Shown in pieces: positions 1-5,029 of a stretch of 5,889 bases of DNA. Source of the DNA: JBLIAZ01 sp047632015 (GTDB lineage Bacteria; Bacteroidota; Bacteroidia; Flavobacteriales_C; GCA-002722245); NCBI GenBank assembly GCA_047632015.1, contig JBLIBC010000171.1, positions 1-5,889 of the forward strand. The letters run 5' to 3'. Below the pieces are notes generated by a model. The model worked only from the letters and a program-made list of their open reading frames with translations. It ran no database searches and was not told where the DNA came from. Position 1 is the stretch's first letter. Every line of letters begins with the position of its first letter. Made by a program: the position numbers and the translations under genes.

Positions 1-511
1 CTTTCTCCGCCCCCTGATGATTAATAATGTCAGGATAAAACCCATATAATAAACGGTTTTCTAGTTGTTGTTCGGCCTTCACAAACCCTATCTTTTTCTC
101 ATATTCCTCCCAGCAAATAGGAAATAATTCATATTCCCATTTTCTCCCTGTTAAAGGTTCGTTTAATGCGTTCCCTAAATCAAATGAGGAAGAGCCACTG
201 ACAAACAATTGAACATCTTTGAACTGGTCCGTGATTATTTTCAGAGTTAATCCGATACCTGAAATTCGTTGAGCTTCATCTAAAAAAATTATTTTTTGAT
301 CCCCAATTATTGTTCTTAATTGTTCAGTGTTAGCATTCGTCAGTAAGCTCCTGACAGTGGGGTCGTCTGCATCTAAAAACAAAAAACCTCTTTCTTTTAA
401 CAAGTTTTTAATAAGAGTGGTTTTGCCAACCTGCCTGGCTCCTACTATTACTATCGCTTTTCCTTTGTTGAATTTATTCTGAATACTTTTCTCAATTATT
501 CTTGTAAACAT
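1..511 (-). CDS. AAA_14/DUF4143-type ATPase, N-terminal part (runs off the left edge)
   Basis: Reading from ATG at 511 down to base 2 gives 170 codons with no stop, so the gene continues beyond the window. The protein opens MFTRIIEKSIQNKF. It has a Walker A loop GARQVGKTT at residues 24-32, a Walker B strand IIFLDEAQ at 74-81 (D78, E79) and a sensor-1-like segment LFVSGSSSFDL at 102-112, followed by LTGRKWEYELFPICWEEY. This order is typical of the AAA_14 domain of the widespread prokaryotic ATPases that carry a C-terminal DUF4143 domain. That domain would lie outside the window. Family members are usually about 370-400 residues, so a little under half is visible. The cellular role of the family is not established, and I assign none. 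The start is supported by an A-rich leader (aaaagaaaa) and no upstream in-frame homology. The gene is divergent from the secreted-protein operon, and a perfect inverted repeat lies 26 bp upstream. Confidence 0.9.
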   Translation of the reverse strand, partial: MFTRIIEKSIQNKFNKGKAIVIVGARQVGKTTLIKNLLKERGFLFLDADDPTVRSLLTNANTEQLRTIIGDQKIIFLDEAQRISGIGLTLKIITDQFKDVQLFVSGSSSFDLGNALNEPLTGRKWEYELFPICWEEYEKKIGFVKAEQQLENRLLYGFYPDIINHQGAEK

Positions 512-536
512 TTTTCTTTTAAAAGTACATAATTAT

Positions 537-578
537 TATCGTAATGACTAAAAGTAGCAACTAAAGGTCATTACGATA
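537..578. promoter_or_regulatory. Perfect 12-bp inverted repeat upstream of the ATPase gene
   Basis: TATCGTAATGAC at 537-548 is the exact reverse complement of GTCATTACGATA at 567-578, with an 18-bp spacer. The repeat ends 26 bp before the minus-strand ATPase start at 511. The spacer read on the minus strand contains TACTTTTA (556-549), a fair match to the Bacteroidota -7 box TAnnTTTG, but no TTG lies at the proper distance upstream. The arms could bind a dimeric regulator or form a hairpin in the leader; I infer an operator. There is no T-run on either side, so a terminator is unlikely. Confidence 0.6.
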
Positions 579-720
579 TTTTATTATGGTGTGTAAAAAG
601 TAATATAACTTTGTAATCCTCCCTCAAAAAGTTCGATATTTGACCCGTTCTGAGTACAGATGGATTGCAAAAAAGGGGACTAGAAAAAAAAGGGACAGAT
701 TGTTTATCCCCTTTCTTCGA
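579..720. other. Gene-free stretch with short GGGGAC repeats
   Basis: I see no convincing gene here. The stretch holds AAAAGGGGAC at 671-680 and AAAGGGACAGATTGT at 689-703. The second is partly mirrored by CCCTTT at 709-714, giving a possible 6-bp stem with a 14-nt loop. The 12-mer GGGACAGATTGT (692-703) recurs at 3102-3113. From general memory these resemble small G-rich intergenic repeats common in bacterial genomes, but I cannot assign them to a named family. Confidence 0.4.
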
Positions 721-754
721 GGGGTGTGCTAAAAAAAATACCCCCTTTTTTTTT
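721..754 (+). repeat. Homopolymer cluster with a weak stem, next to the promoter
   Basis: The stretch runs GGGGTG, then A8 (731-738), TA, C5 (741-745) and T9 (746-754). GGGGT at 721-725 can pair with ACCCC at 740-744, giving a five-base stem with a 14-nt loop followed by a T-run, so it superficially resembles an intrinsic terminator. No plus-strand gene precedes it, so it has nothing obvious to terminate. It ends two bases before the candidate -7 box at 757, which makes the tract length potentially relevant to promoter spacing. Confidence 0.45.
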
Positions 755-756
755 AC

Positions 757-764
757 TATATTTG
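757..764 (+). promoter_or_regulatory. Bacteroidota-type -7 box for the secreted-protein operon
   Basis: TATATTTG matches the TAnnTTTG -7 consensus of the Bacteroidota housekeeping sigma factor exactly. It lies 70 bp before the ATG at 835, so transcription would begin near 768-772 and leave a leader of about 65 nt. The -33 TTG is not seen at the usual 19-21 bp distance, where the sequence is A-rich instead. That weakens the call or implies an activator. Confidence 0.55.
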
Positions 765-834
765 TCACGAAATTAAAGTCTTGCATTGTAAAATTCGAGT
801 ACATCGGTTCGTACATATTGAAAACCCAAATCAA

Positions 835-1302
835 ATGAAAAGGAACTTTTTGCTGTTATTTTGTTCGATATCTCTTTTGTCGATAGCACAGAACATTACA
901 TTAAACGAAAATCTAGGAAACAGTAGTTCTTACGCTATTTCCAGCGTAAAGAAAATTACTTTCCAAAGTGGGGATATGGTGATTGAAACGCAATCTTCTT
1001 CAAAAAATGTTGCTCTTTCAGATATAAAAAATCTTGTTTTCCCACAGGTTATCACAGAAGTGGAGAATTTAACACAAGTACTTCAAGCACTTTCCGTTTA
1101 TCCTAATCCTTGCGAAGATGTGCTTAACATCAACCAAAACTCAAACGATGCGCGATACTTTATTCATGATCTAAACGGAAGTTTAGTTCAGTCGGATAAA
1201 GCCTCTTCAAGCATTAATTTATCTAACCTCACAACAGGAGTTTACTTTTTTACATTGGTAGATAAAACAAATACACAAACTCTAAAAATCGTAAAGCAAT
1301 AG
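835..1302 (+). CDS. Small exported protein with a T9SS type A sorting domain and little cargo
   Basis: The 155-residue protein begins MKRNFLLLFCSISLLSIA, a typical signal peptide. Likely cleavage between A18 and Q19 leaves an N-terminal Gln, as is common in Bacteroidota. An earlier in-frame TTG at 781 would put 18 residues ahead of this signal peptide, so I take the ATG at 835. Residues 30-70 form a short beta-rich module with two matching segments, ISSVKKITF and LSDIKNLVF. Residues about 86-155 are a Por_Secre_tail/TIGR04183 type A sorting domain, shown by VYPNP (88-92), FIHDLNGSLVQS and the closing LTTGVYFFTLVDKTNTQ...KIVKQ. Such tails direct outer-membrane translocation by the type IX system and are usually removed on attachment of the cargo to the surface. 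Here almost nothing would remain as cargo. The next gene begins 4 bp after the stop, so the two are probably co-transcribed and may work together. The function of the mature part is unknown. Confidence 0.88.
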   Translation: MKRNFLLLFCSISLLSIAQNITLNENLGNSSSYAISSVKKITFQSGDMVIETQSSSKNVALSDIKNLVFPQVITEVENLTQVLQALSVYPNPCEDVLNINQNSNDARYFIHDLNGSLVQSDKASSSINLSNLTTGVYFFTLVDKTNTQTLKIVKQ

Positions 1303-1306
1303 AAAA

Positions 1307-2980
1307 ATGAAAGTCTTAAGAATTTTAACAATACTAGTTTTATCCATTTATAGTAATTTGGTTTTCGGTCAAAATGATACCATGTATGTGATGAAAAATG
1401 GCTTAGTCGTTGCCCAGTTTAATGTAAATACAGAAATTGATAGTGTAATATTTTACAAACCAACTATAAGCAGTGTAACTGATATAGACGGCAACACCTA
1501 CGGGACAGTCTCCGTTGGAAATCAAGAGTGGATGTTAGGTCATTTGAAAACCACAAAATATTCAGACGGTACTGTAATTCCTAACGTAACTAGCACTAGT
1601 CAATGGGGTAGTTTAAGCACAGGAGCTTGGAGTAGTTACGATAACAACAGCTCAAACGATAGCAACTTTGGAAAGTTGTACAACTGGTATGTAGCCTCAG
1701 ATGCTCGAAATGTGTGTCCAACTGGTTGGCGTGTACCTACTAACGGTGATTGGACACTACTGACTGATTTTTTATACTTTAACGAACATGTGGAGAATGA
1801 TGCCATTGCTTTAAAAACAACATCTGGTTGGGACAACAACAAAAACGGTACAGATGACTATGGTTTTAGTGCTTATCCTGCAGGTTCTAGAAGTGCCGGG
1901 AATGGTCTTTTTTACTCTCAGGGTGCTACGGTGAACTACTGGGCATCGGATGATAATGGTACTTATGGGTGGACCCTTCACATGAATCAATTATTTGATA
2001 CGATTAGAAATTATGCCGCGGTCAAGGAAACGGGTTTCGCTATTCGTTGTCTTAAGGATCAAATAATTCAAGCACAGCTACCAACAGTTACTACTTCAGC
2101 AATACGTGCTATGATTGGAGGTTCAGCAGTTTCAGGTGGAAATGTCACAGGTAACGGTGGGGCTCCTGTAACTCAAAGAGGACTGGTCTGGAGTACATCA
2201 TCTAACCCAACTATTTCAGATAGCATGAAAATTTCTGATAAAGGAATAGGTTCATTCATTGCCAACATTACAGGTTTGGGCGCATCTACTAAGTACTATG
2301 TAAGAGCATTTGTTACTAACAGTGCTGGAACAGCTTATGGAAATGAAGTGACCTTTACAACTGCGCCTGGAACCGGAATTCAAGCAGGATCCGGGGTAAG
2401 CGATGTAGATGGAAACAGTTATACATCTGCTGTCATTGGAACTCAAGAATGGATGTCAGAGAACTTAAAAACATTAAAATATAATGATGGTACAACAATT
2501 CCGGAAGTAACTGATGATACACAATGGAGGGCTTTAACAACAGGAGCATTGACTAAGTATGATCACAGTCTGCCGAATGTTACCACTTATGGAAATTTAT
2601 ACAACTGGCATAGCGTGAATACTAAGAAATTATGTCCAACAGGCTGGCACATTCCTAGTGATTCCGAATGGGATGCATTAGTTAGTTACCTTGCTAATCA
2701 AGGTTTTACAGGGATAGAAGGAACTGCTTTAAAGTCGACAACAGGCTGGGATTCTAACGGAAATGGAGATCATGATTTTGGTTGGAAAGGTCTCCCTGGA
2801 GGGTTTAGAAGTAATTATGGTAATTTCTGGAGCATTGCTACAAGTGCTTACTGGTGGAGCAGTACTCAATATGATTCAGATGATTCCTGGGTTCGTGTCT
2901 TGAGTGGTACTAATGCTGCAGTTAGTAAACAACGCTCGAACAATGCAAATGGTTTCTCTGCGCGTTGCCTAAAAGATTAA
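1307..2980 (+). CDS. Exported protein with two FISUMP domains around an Fn3-like domain
   Basis: The 557-residue protein has a signal peptide MKVLRILTILVLSIYSNLVFG with likely cleavage G21|Q22, and no lipobox Cys, so it is not an obvious lipoprotein. A short N-terminal module (25-51, ending EIDSVIFYKP) echoes the IxSVxxITF segment of the gene before it. Residues 57-251 and 364-557 are two copies of the Fibrobacter succinogenes major paralogous domain (TIGR02145). Both share DxDGNxY, QEWM...LKTxKYxDGTxIP, LYNW, CPTGWxxP, ALKxTxGWD, a Tyr-Trp segment and the ending RCLKD. Each has only two cysteines (C137/C248 and C443/C554), a plausible disulfide. Residues about 259-352 resemble a fibronectin type III-like Bacteroidota repeat, with ITGLGASTKYYVRAFVTNS and GTAYGNEVTFTT. 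FISUMP function is not established; surface binding or adhesion is inference. No T9SS tail is present at the C terminus, so the location after the inner membrane is uncertain. It is the second gene of a two-gene operon. Confidence 0.9.
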   Translation: MKVLRILTILVLSIYSNLVFGQNDTMYVMKNGLVVAQFNVNTEIDSVIFYKPTISSVTDIDGNTYGTVSVGNQEWMLGHLKTTKYSDGTVIPNVTSTSQWGSLSTGAWSSYDNNSSNDSNFGKLYNWYVASDARNVCPTGWRVPTNGDWTLLTDFLYFNEHVENDAIALKTTSGWDNNKNGTDDYGFSAYPAGSRSAGNGLFYSQGATVNYWASDDNGTYGWTLHMNQLFDTIRNYAAVKETGFAIRCLKDQIIQAQLPTVTTSAIRAMIGGSAVSGGNVTGNGGAPVTQRGLVWSTSSNPTISDSMKISDKGIGSFIANITGLGASTKYYVRAFVTNSAGTAYGNEVTFTTAPGTGIQAGSGVSDVDGNSYTSAVIGTQEWMSENLKTLKYNDGTTIPEVTDDTQWRALTTGALTKYDHSLPNVTTYGNLYNWHSVNTKKLCPTGWHIPSDSEWDALVSYLANQGFTGIEGTALKSTTGWDSNGNGDHDFGWKGLPGGFRSNYGNFWSIATSAYWWSSTQYDSDDSWVRVLSGTNAAVSKQRSNNANGFSARCLKD

Positions 2981-3001
2981 GTACTTTACGTACTACCAAA
3001 T

Positions 3002-3042
3002 AAAAAAAGGAGTGTTTGCTTTAGCAGTCACTCCTTTTTTTT
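3002..3042 (+). terminator. Strong intrinsic terminator of the secreted-protein operon
   Basis: A7-GGAGTG (3002-3014) pairs with CACTCC-T7 (3029-3041), a perfect 13-bp stem, and the T-run continues to 3042. An inner TGCT/AGCA pair (3017-3026) may tighten the 14-nt loop. It starts 22 bp after the TAA at 2978-2980. Because the upstream arm begins with an A-run, the hairpin could also terminate minus-strand transcripts arriving from the scar region. A small AGTAC/GTACT stem (2980-2994) precedes it. Confidence 0.92.
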
Positions 3043-3100
3043 GCTCTTAACTATCAATTTTCCTAGTGAAGCGAACAAGCTGACTTTAGGAAGCAAGAAA

Positions 3101-3113
3101 GGGGACAGATTGT
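3101..3113 (+). repeat. Second copy of the GGGACAGATTGT repeat
   Basis: GGGGACAGATTGT shares twelve identical bases with 692-703, in the same orientation and again preceded by AAA. The two copies bracket the whole secreted-protein operon and its terminator. A 12-base match within about 6 kb can occur by chance, so the link is tentative. Just downstream, AAATTCAG is repeated in tandem at 3122-3129 and 3130-3137. Confidence 0.4.
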
Positions 3114-3156
3114 ATGTTGGGAAATTCAGAAATTCAGGGACGGGTGCTCATTAAAT

Positions 3157-3504
3157 GGGTCTTGTTGCATGGATAACTCCACTCGTTAAAGTTACTAATT
3201 TTGTGGCATGAGAGCCTACAAACAAAAGATAACGAATAGCAGCACATACAACAATAGCCTGAAGCAACGAGGCAGATTAGATTTTTGGATGGATAAAGAC
3301 ATATTCTCAAACTGGAACTACAAAGGCAAACAGACTAAGGGTGGCAAGGTTATCTACTCAGATGTTGCTATTGAAATTGCTCTGATACTCTCGTACGTAT
3401 ACAGCTTACCGCTCAGACAAACTGAAGGGTTTCTCAGCAGTCTCCTTCAACTTCACAACTTCCAATTAACCGTACCTGATTTAATTATTCTTCACCGATA
3501 CGAA
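3157..3504 (+). mobile_element. Left remnant of an IS5-family insertion sequence
   Basis: GGGTCTTGTTGCAT at about 3157-3170 resembles the terminal repeats of IS5-group elements and lies about 50 bp before the transposase start, the usual spacing for a left end. The transposase homology stops near 3500. I looked downstream for the reverse complement (ATGCAACAAGACCC) and did not find it before the AbiE operon. The element therefore seems to have lost its right two thirds, including the catalytic domain. The exact left boundary and the target duplication cannot be fixed from one end. Confidence 0.6.
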
Positions 3505-3558
3505 CATAACACAAGTGCGTTGGCCCGAATCAAAGGGCGAGGGTGTGAAAGGTCTTGA
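3208..3558 (+). pseudogene. IS5-family transposase, N-terminal fragment
   Basis: The readable protein is 116 residues. Residues 1-99 fit the N-terminal helical domain of IS5-family DDE transposases: a YNNSLKQRGRLDFWMDKD opening, YSDVAIEIALILSYVYSLPLRQTEGFLSSLL, then LTVPDLIILHRY where full-length relatives have a VPDYxTLxRR segment. After about residue 99 (base 3504) the similarity ends, and the last 17 residues look like random read-through to the TGA at 3556-3558. Full-length relatives are around 300 residues or more, and the DDE catalytic residues lie in the missing part, so this cannot be an active transposase. The start is the ATG directly after the presumed left terminal repeat. Confidence 0.82.
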
Positions 3559-3794
3559 AGGAAAGGCAGCTTCCTTTGAGGCTTGACTTTTTTGTTACTT
3601 TTTATGTTAAGACAAAAAGTAAGCGCTACTGCCGCGCAAGGCAGAAAAAATACTCGTCAAGGCAAAAAATGAAAACCACTGCTTCTATGGTAATAGAAGG
3701 TCATATCCTGACAAGGATAAAAAAACAGAATCCCACGCTATGCTGCTATCGCAGTGACATTAAACATGTCTTCAGGAGCGCCTCTTGGCACTCC
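3558..3794. repeat. Dense run of small hairpins
   Basis: Eight inverted repeats follow one another: AAGGAA/TTCCTT (3558-3576); TTACTTTTT/AAAAAGTAA (3595-3622, 9 bp); CTGCC/GGCAG (3629-3644); CTTCTAT-ggta-ATAGAAG (3682-3699, 7 bp); TATCCT-gaca-AGGATA (3704-3719, 6 bp); CTGC-tatc-GCAG (3743-3754); GACAT/ATGTC (3756-3770); and GGAGcGCC-tctt-GGCaCTCC (3775-3794, one mismatch). The short reading frames across this stretch show no family resemblance and I do not treat them as genes. It might be a structured RNA, a cluster of repetitive elements or the decayed end of a mobile element. Some of the short stems are expected by chance in sequence of this composition. Confidence 0.45.
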
Positions 3795-3810
3795 TCCTCT
3801 TAATATCAAA

Positions 3811-3850
3811 CCTCTAAGGGACTCGAACCTAGGACCCTCTGATTAACAGA
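3811..3850 (-). other. 3' tRNA-Asn-like fragment, candidate attachment-site remnant
   Basis: On the minus strand this reads CTGTTAATCAGAGGGTCC and then TAGGTTCGAGTCCCTTAGAGG. The first part matches an anticodon loop CTGTTAA (anticodon GTT, Asn) with the 3' half of its stem and a variable loop. The second contains the T-loop GGTTCGAGTCC. The 5' half of the anticodon stem (expected TCTGA), the D-arm and the 5' acceptor strand are absent, because the sequence at 3851-3890 does not match them. The T-stem is imperfect and no CCA follows, so this is not a functional tRNA. Similarity that begins at the anticodon loop and runs to the 3' side is what tyrosine-recombinase integration into tRNA genes leaves behind. 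Asn is the best reading; Lys differs by one base in the anticodon. Confidence 0.6.
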
Positions 3851-4094
3851 AGGATAAGGCAATTTTGTGCTAAATCAATGGATACTCCCTAGGAGTAATG
3901 GATGCAGCTATTTAAAGCTATTAATTCTGATTGGTTAATACCTGCATTTCGTGCCAAAATTCACCGTTTTTGCAAAAAATCCCACCATAAAGTCTACCAT
4001 GATTATGAATACAATAACAAAAGAACAGTTAATAATTAAAGGTTAAAAGTAAGACTGTTTAAATAAAGACCCAACGATAGATATGTTTTATACC
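3851..4094. other. Gene-free AT-rich spacer with a small palindrome and direct repeats
   Basis: I find no coding potential here on either strand. TACTCC-cta-GGAGTA (3883-3897) is a perfect 6-bp inverted repeat flanked by two copies of AATGGAT (3877-3883 and 3897-3903). AGCTATT is repeated directly at 3906-3912 and 3916-3922. Such short repeats beside a tRNA fragment could be recombinase arm sites, but no integrase gene is visible in the window. The rest, up to the first AbiE operator, has no recognisable signal. Confidence 0.4.
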
Positions 4095-4127
4095 TAAACA
4101 CTCCTATTATGGAGTTTATCGATATAA
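4095..4127 (+). promoter_or_regulatory. AbiE operator-like repeat, box 1
   Basis: TAAACACTCC (4095-4104), a 7-bp spacer, then GAGTTTATCGATATAA (4112-4127). The inner ACTCC-tattat-GGAGT (4100-4115) is an inverted repeat. It is 26/33 identical to box 2, with nearly all differences in the spacer. It ends three bases before the -33 TTG of the promoter. Characterised AbiEi proteins bind inverted repeats upstream of their own operon and repress it, so I infer that this is an AbiEi site. Confidence 0.72.
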
Positions 4128-4130
4128 CTA

Positions 4131-4160
4131 TTGACTACTACATGATATTTATTATATTTA
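4131..4160 (+). promoter_or_regulatory. Promoter of the AbiE operon
   Basis: TTG at 4131-4133 is followed after 19 bp by TATATTTA (4153-4160). This fits the Bacteroidota arrangement of a -33 TTG, a 19-21 bp spacer and a -7 TAnnTTTG, with one mismatch in the last base. Transcription should start about 4165-4168, within operator box 2 and about 38 nt ahead of the ATG at 4205. Confidence 0.6.
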
Positions 4161-4191
4161 AACACTCCAGAAATAGAGTGTATTGATATAA
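4159..4191 (+). promoter_or_regulatory. AbiE operator-like repeat, box 2
   Basis: TAAACACTCC (4159-4168), a 7-bp spacer and GAGTGTATTGATATAA (4176-4191). ACACTC (4162-4167) pairs exactly with GAGTGT (4176-4181). It begins 64 bp after box 1, close to six helical turns, so both boxes should face the same side of the DNA. It overlaps the end of the -7 box and the predicted transcription start, the right place for a repressor. Confidence 0.72.
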
Positions 4192-4204
4192 TAATTATCT
4201 AGCA

Positions 4205-5029
4205 ATGGTAAGAAAATTAGATTGGGAAATATTTAAACTGTTTTCATCTGCAGGGGATGAAGTGTTCACGTATCATAATGTACTTGATGAATTTCAGGAT
4301 TTAAGCTCTAAGCACATCACCAAAGTACTCACTCAAATGATTGAGAAAGGAATGCTTTTACGACTAAAGCGTAACCTATATACTATCATTCCAACATATG
4401 CAGATGCCTCAAATTATATTCCTGATTGGCACTTAGTAGCAAAACATCTTATGAAGGACAAAAAGTACTACATCGGATATTATTCAGCCATGCAGATACA
4501 TAATTTAATAACTCAACCAAGCCTGAAAGAAATAATCGTCACCAACAAACAACTCACAAGTGTCACCAACTCAATTAAAATAATTCAAGGAGTTAAGTTT
4601 CAATTTGTAACCCAATCTGACAAGTCCTTTTTTGGAATAAAAAATATGTTTATCAATAACCATGATAAAGTAATGGTAAGTGACCTAGAGAAGACAATTG
4701 TAGATGCCTGTACCAAACCTCATTTAAGCGGTGGGATAGTCGAAATAGCGAAAGCTATATATGAAACACGAAACAAAGTAAACCTACAAAAACTATTAGG
4801 TTACTTAATCACGAACGATAGTAATGCTGCTATAAAACGTTATTTATTTATTTGTGATTTAGTTGAGGTAAAATGGACCGCATATCATGAAGGAATGAAA
4901 TCAAAAGAAGATGGAAATAGTTACCCTTTATTAGATACTTCAGCACCAGACGAGGGATATAAAGACTCCAGCTTTGGTTTAAAAATAAACGTAGATATTA
5001 ACACGATACAAAATTCTATATACACATGA
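4205..5029 (+). CDS. abiEi: AbiEi-type antitoxin and autorepressor of a type IV toxin-antitoxin system
   Basis: The 274-residue protein fits the AbiEi antitoxin family. Residues about 1-62 form an N-terminal winged helix-turn-helix: FTYHNVLDEF, LSSKHITKVLTQMIEKG, then a wing LLRLKRNLYTII. The rest is the antitoxin domain, with YYIGYYSAMQIHNLI (88-102), VSDLEKTIVDACTKPHLSGG (158-177) and a closing YPLLDTSAPDEGYKDSSFGLKINVDI (240-265), each corresponding to conserved AbiEi segments. In studied systems AbiEi neutralises the toxin without forming a stable complex with it, and represses the operon by cooperative binding to inverted repeats. Two matching repeats lie just upstream (4095-4191). Its stop overlaps the toxin start by 4 bp (ATGA), so the pair is translationally coupled. 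The length suits a complete protein. I see no Shine-Dalgarno site, as is usual in Bacteroidota. Confidence 0.92.
   Translation: MVRKLDWEIFKLFSSAGDEVFTYHNVLDEFQDLSSKHITKVLTQMIEKGMLLRLKRNLYTIIPTYADASNYIPDWHLVAKHLMKDKKYYIGYYSAMQIHNLITQPSLKEIIVTNKQLTSVTNSIKIIQGVKFQFVTQSDKSFFGIKNMFINNHDKVMVSDLEKTIVDACTKPHLSGGIVEIAKAIYETRNKVNLQKLLGYLITNDSNAAIKRYLFICDLVEVKWTAYHEGMKSKEDGNSYPLLDTSAPDEGYKDSSFGLKINVDINTIQNSIYT

Noticed and set aside
721..754. Intrinsic terminator on the plus strand
   Set aside because: The stem is only five base pairs with a long loop, and no plus-strand gene precedes it. I kept it only as a homopolymer cluster.
571..834. Minus-strand open frame of 87 codons
   Set aside because: It crosses the promoter and homopolymer tracts, and its sequence is low-complexity with no family resemblance. 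It is better explained as the non-coding divergent region.
781..834. Upstream TTG start for the T9SS-tail protein
   Set aside because: It would add 18 polar residues ahead of a clear signal peptide that begins at the ATG at 835.
1636..2446. Minus-strand open frames inside the FISUMP gene
   Set aside because: They are shadows of a well-supported plus-strand gene and show no domain signature.
3558..3794. CRISPR array or integron attC site
   Set aside because: The stems differ in sequence and spacing with no repeated unit, and neither cas genes nor an integrase is present.
3555..3803. Open frame of 82 codons starting with TTG after the transposase fragment
   Set aside because: There is no recognisable domain, the composition is rich in Lys, Arg and Ser, and it spans the hairpin cluster. 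It is probably non-coding.
3811..3890. Complete tRNA gene on the minus strand
   Set aside because: There is no D-arm, no 5' anticodon stem half and no 5' acceptor strand, and the T-stem is imperfect.
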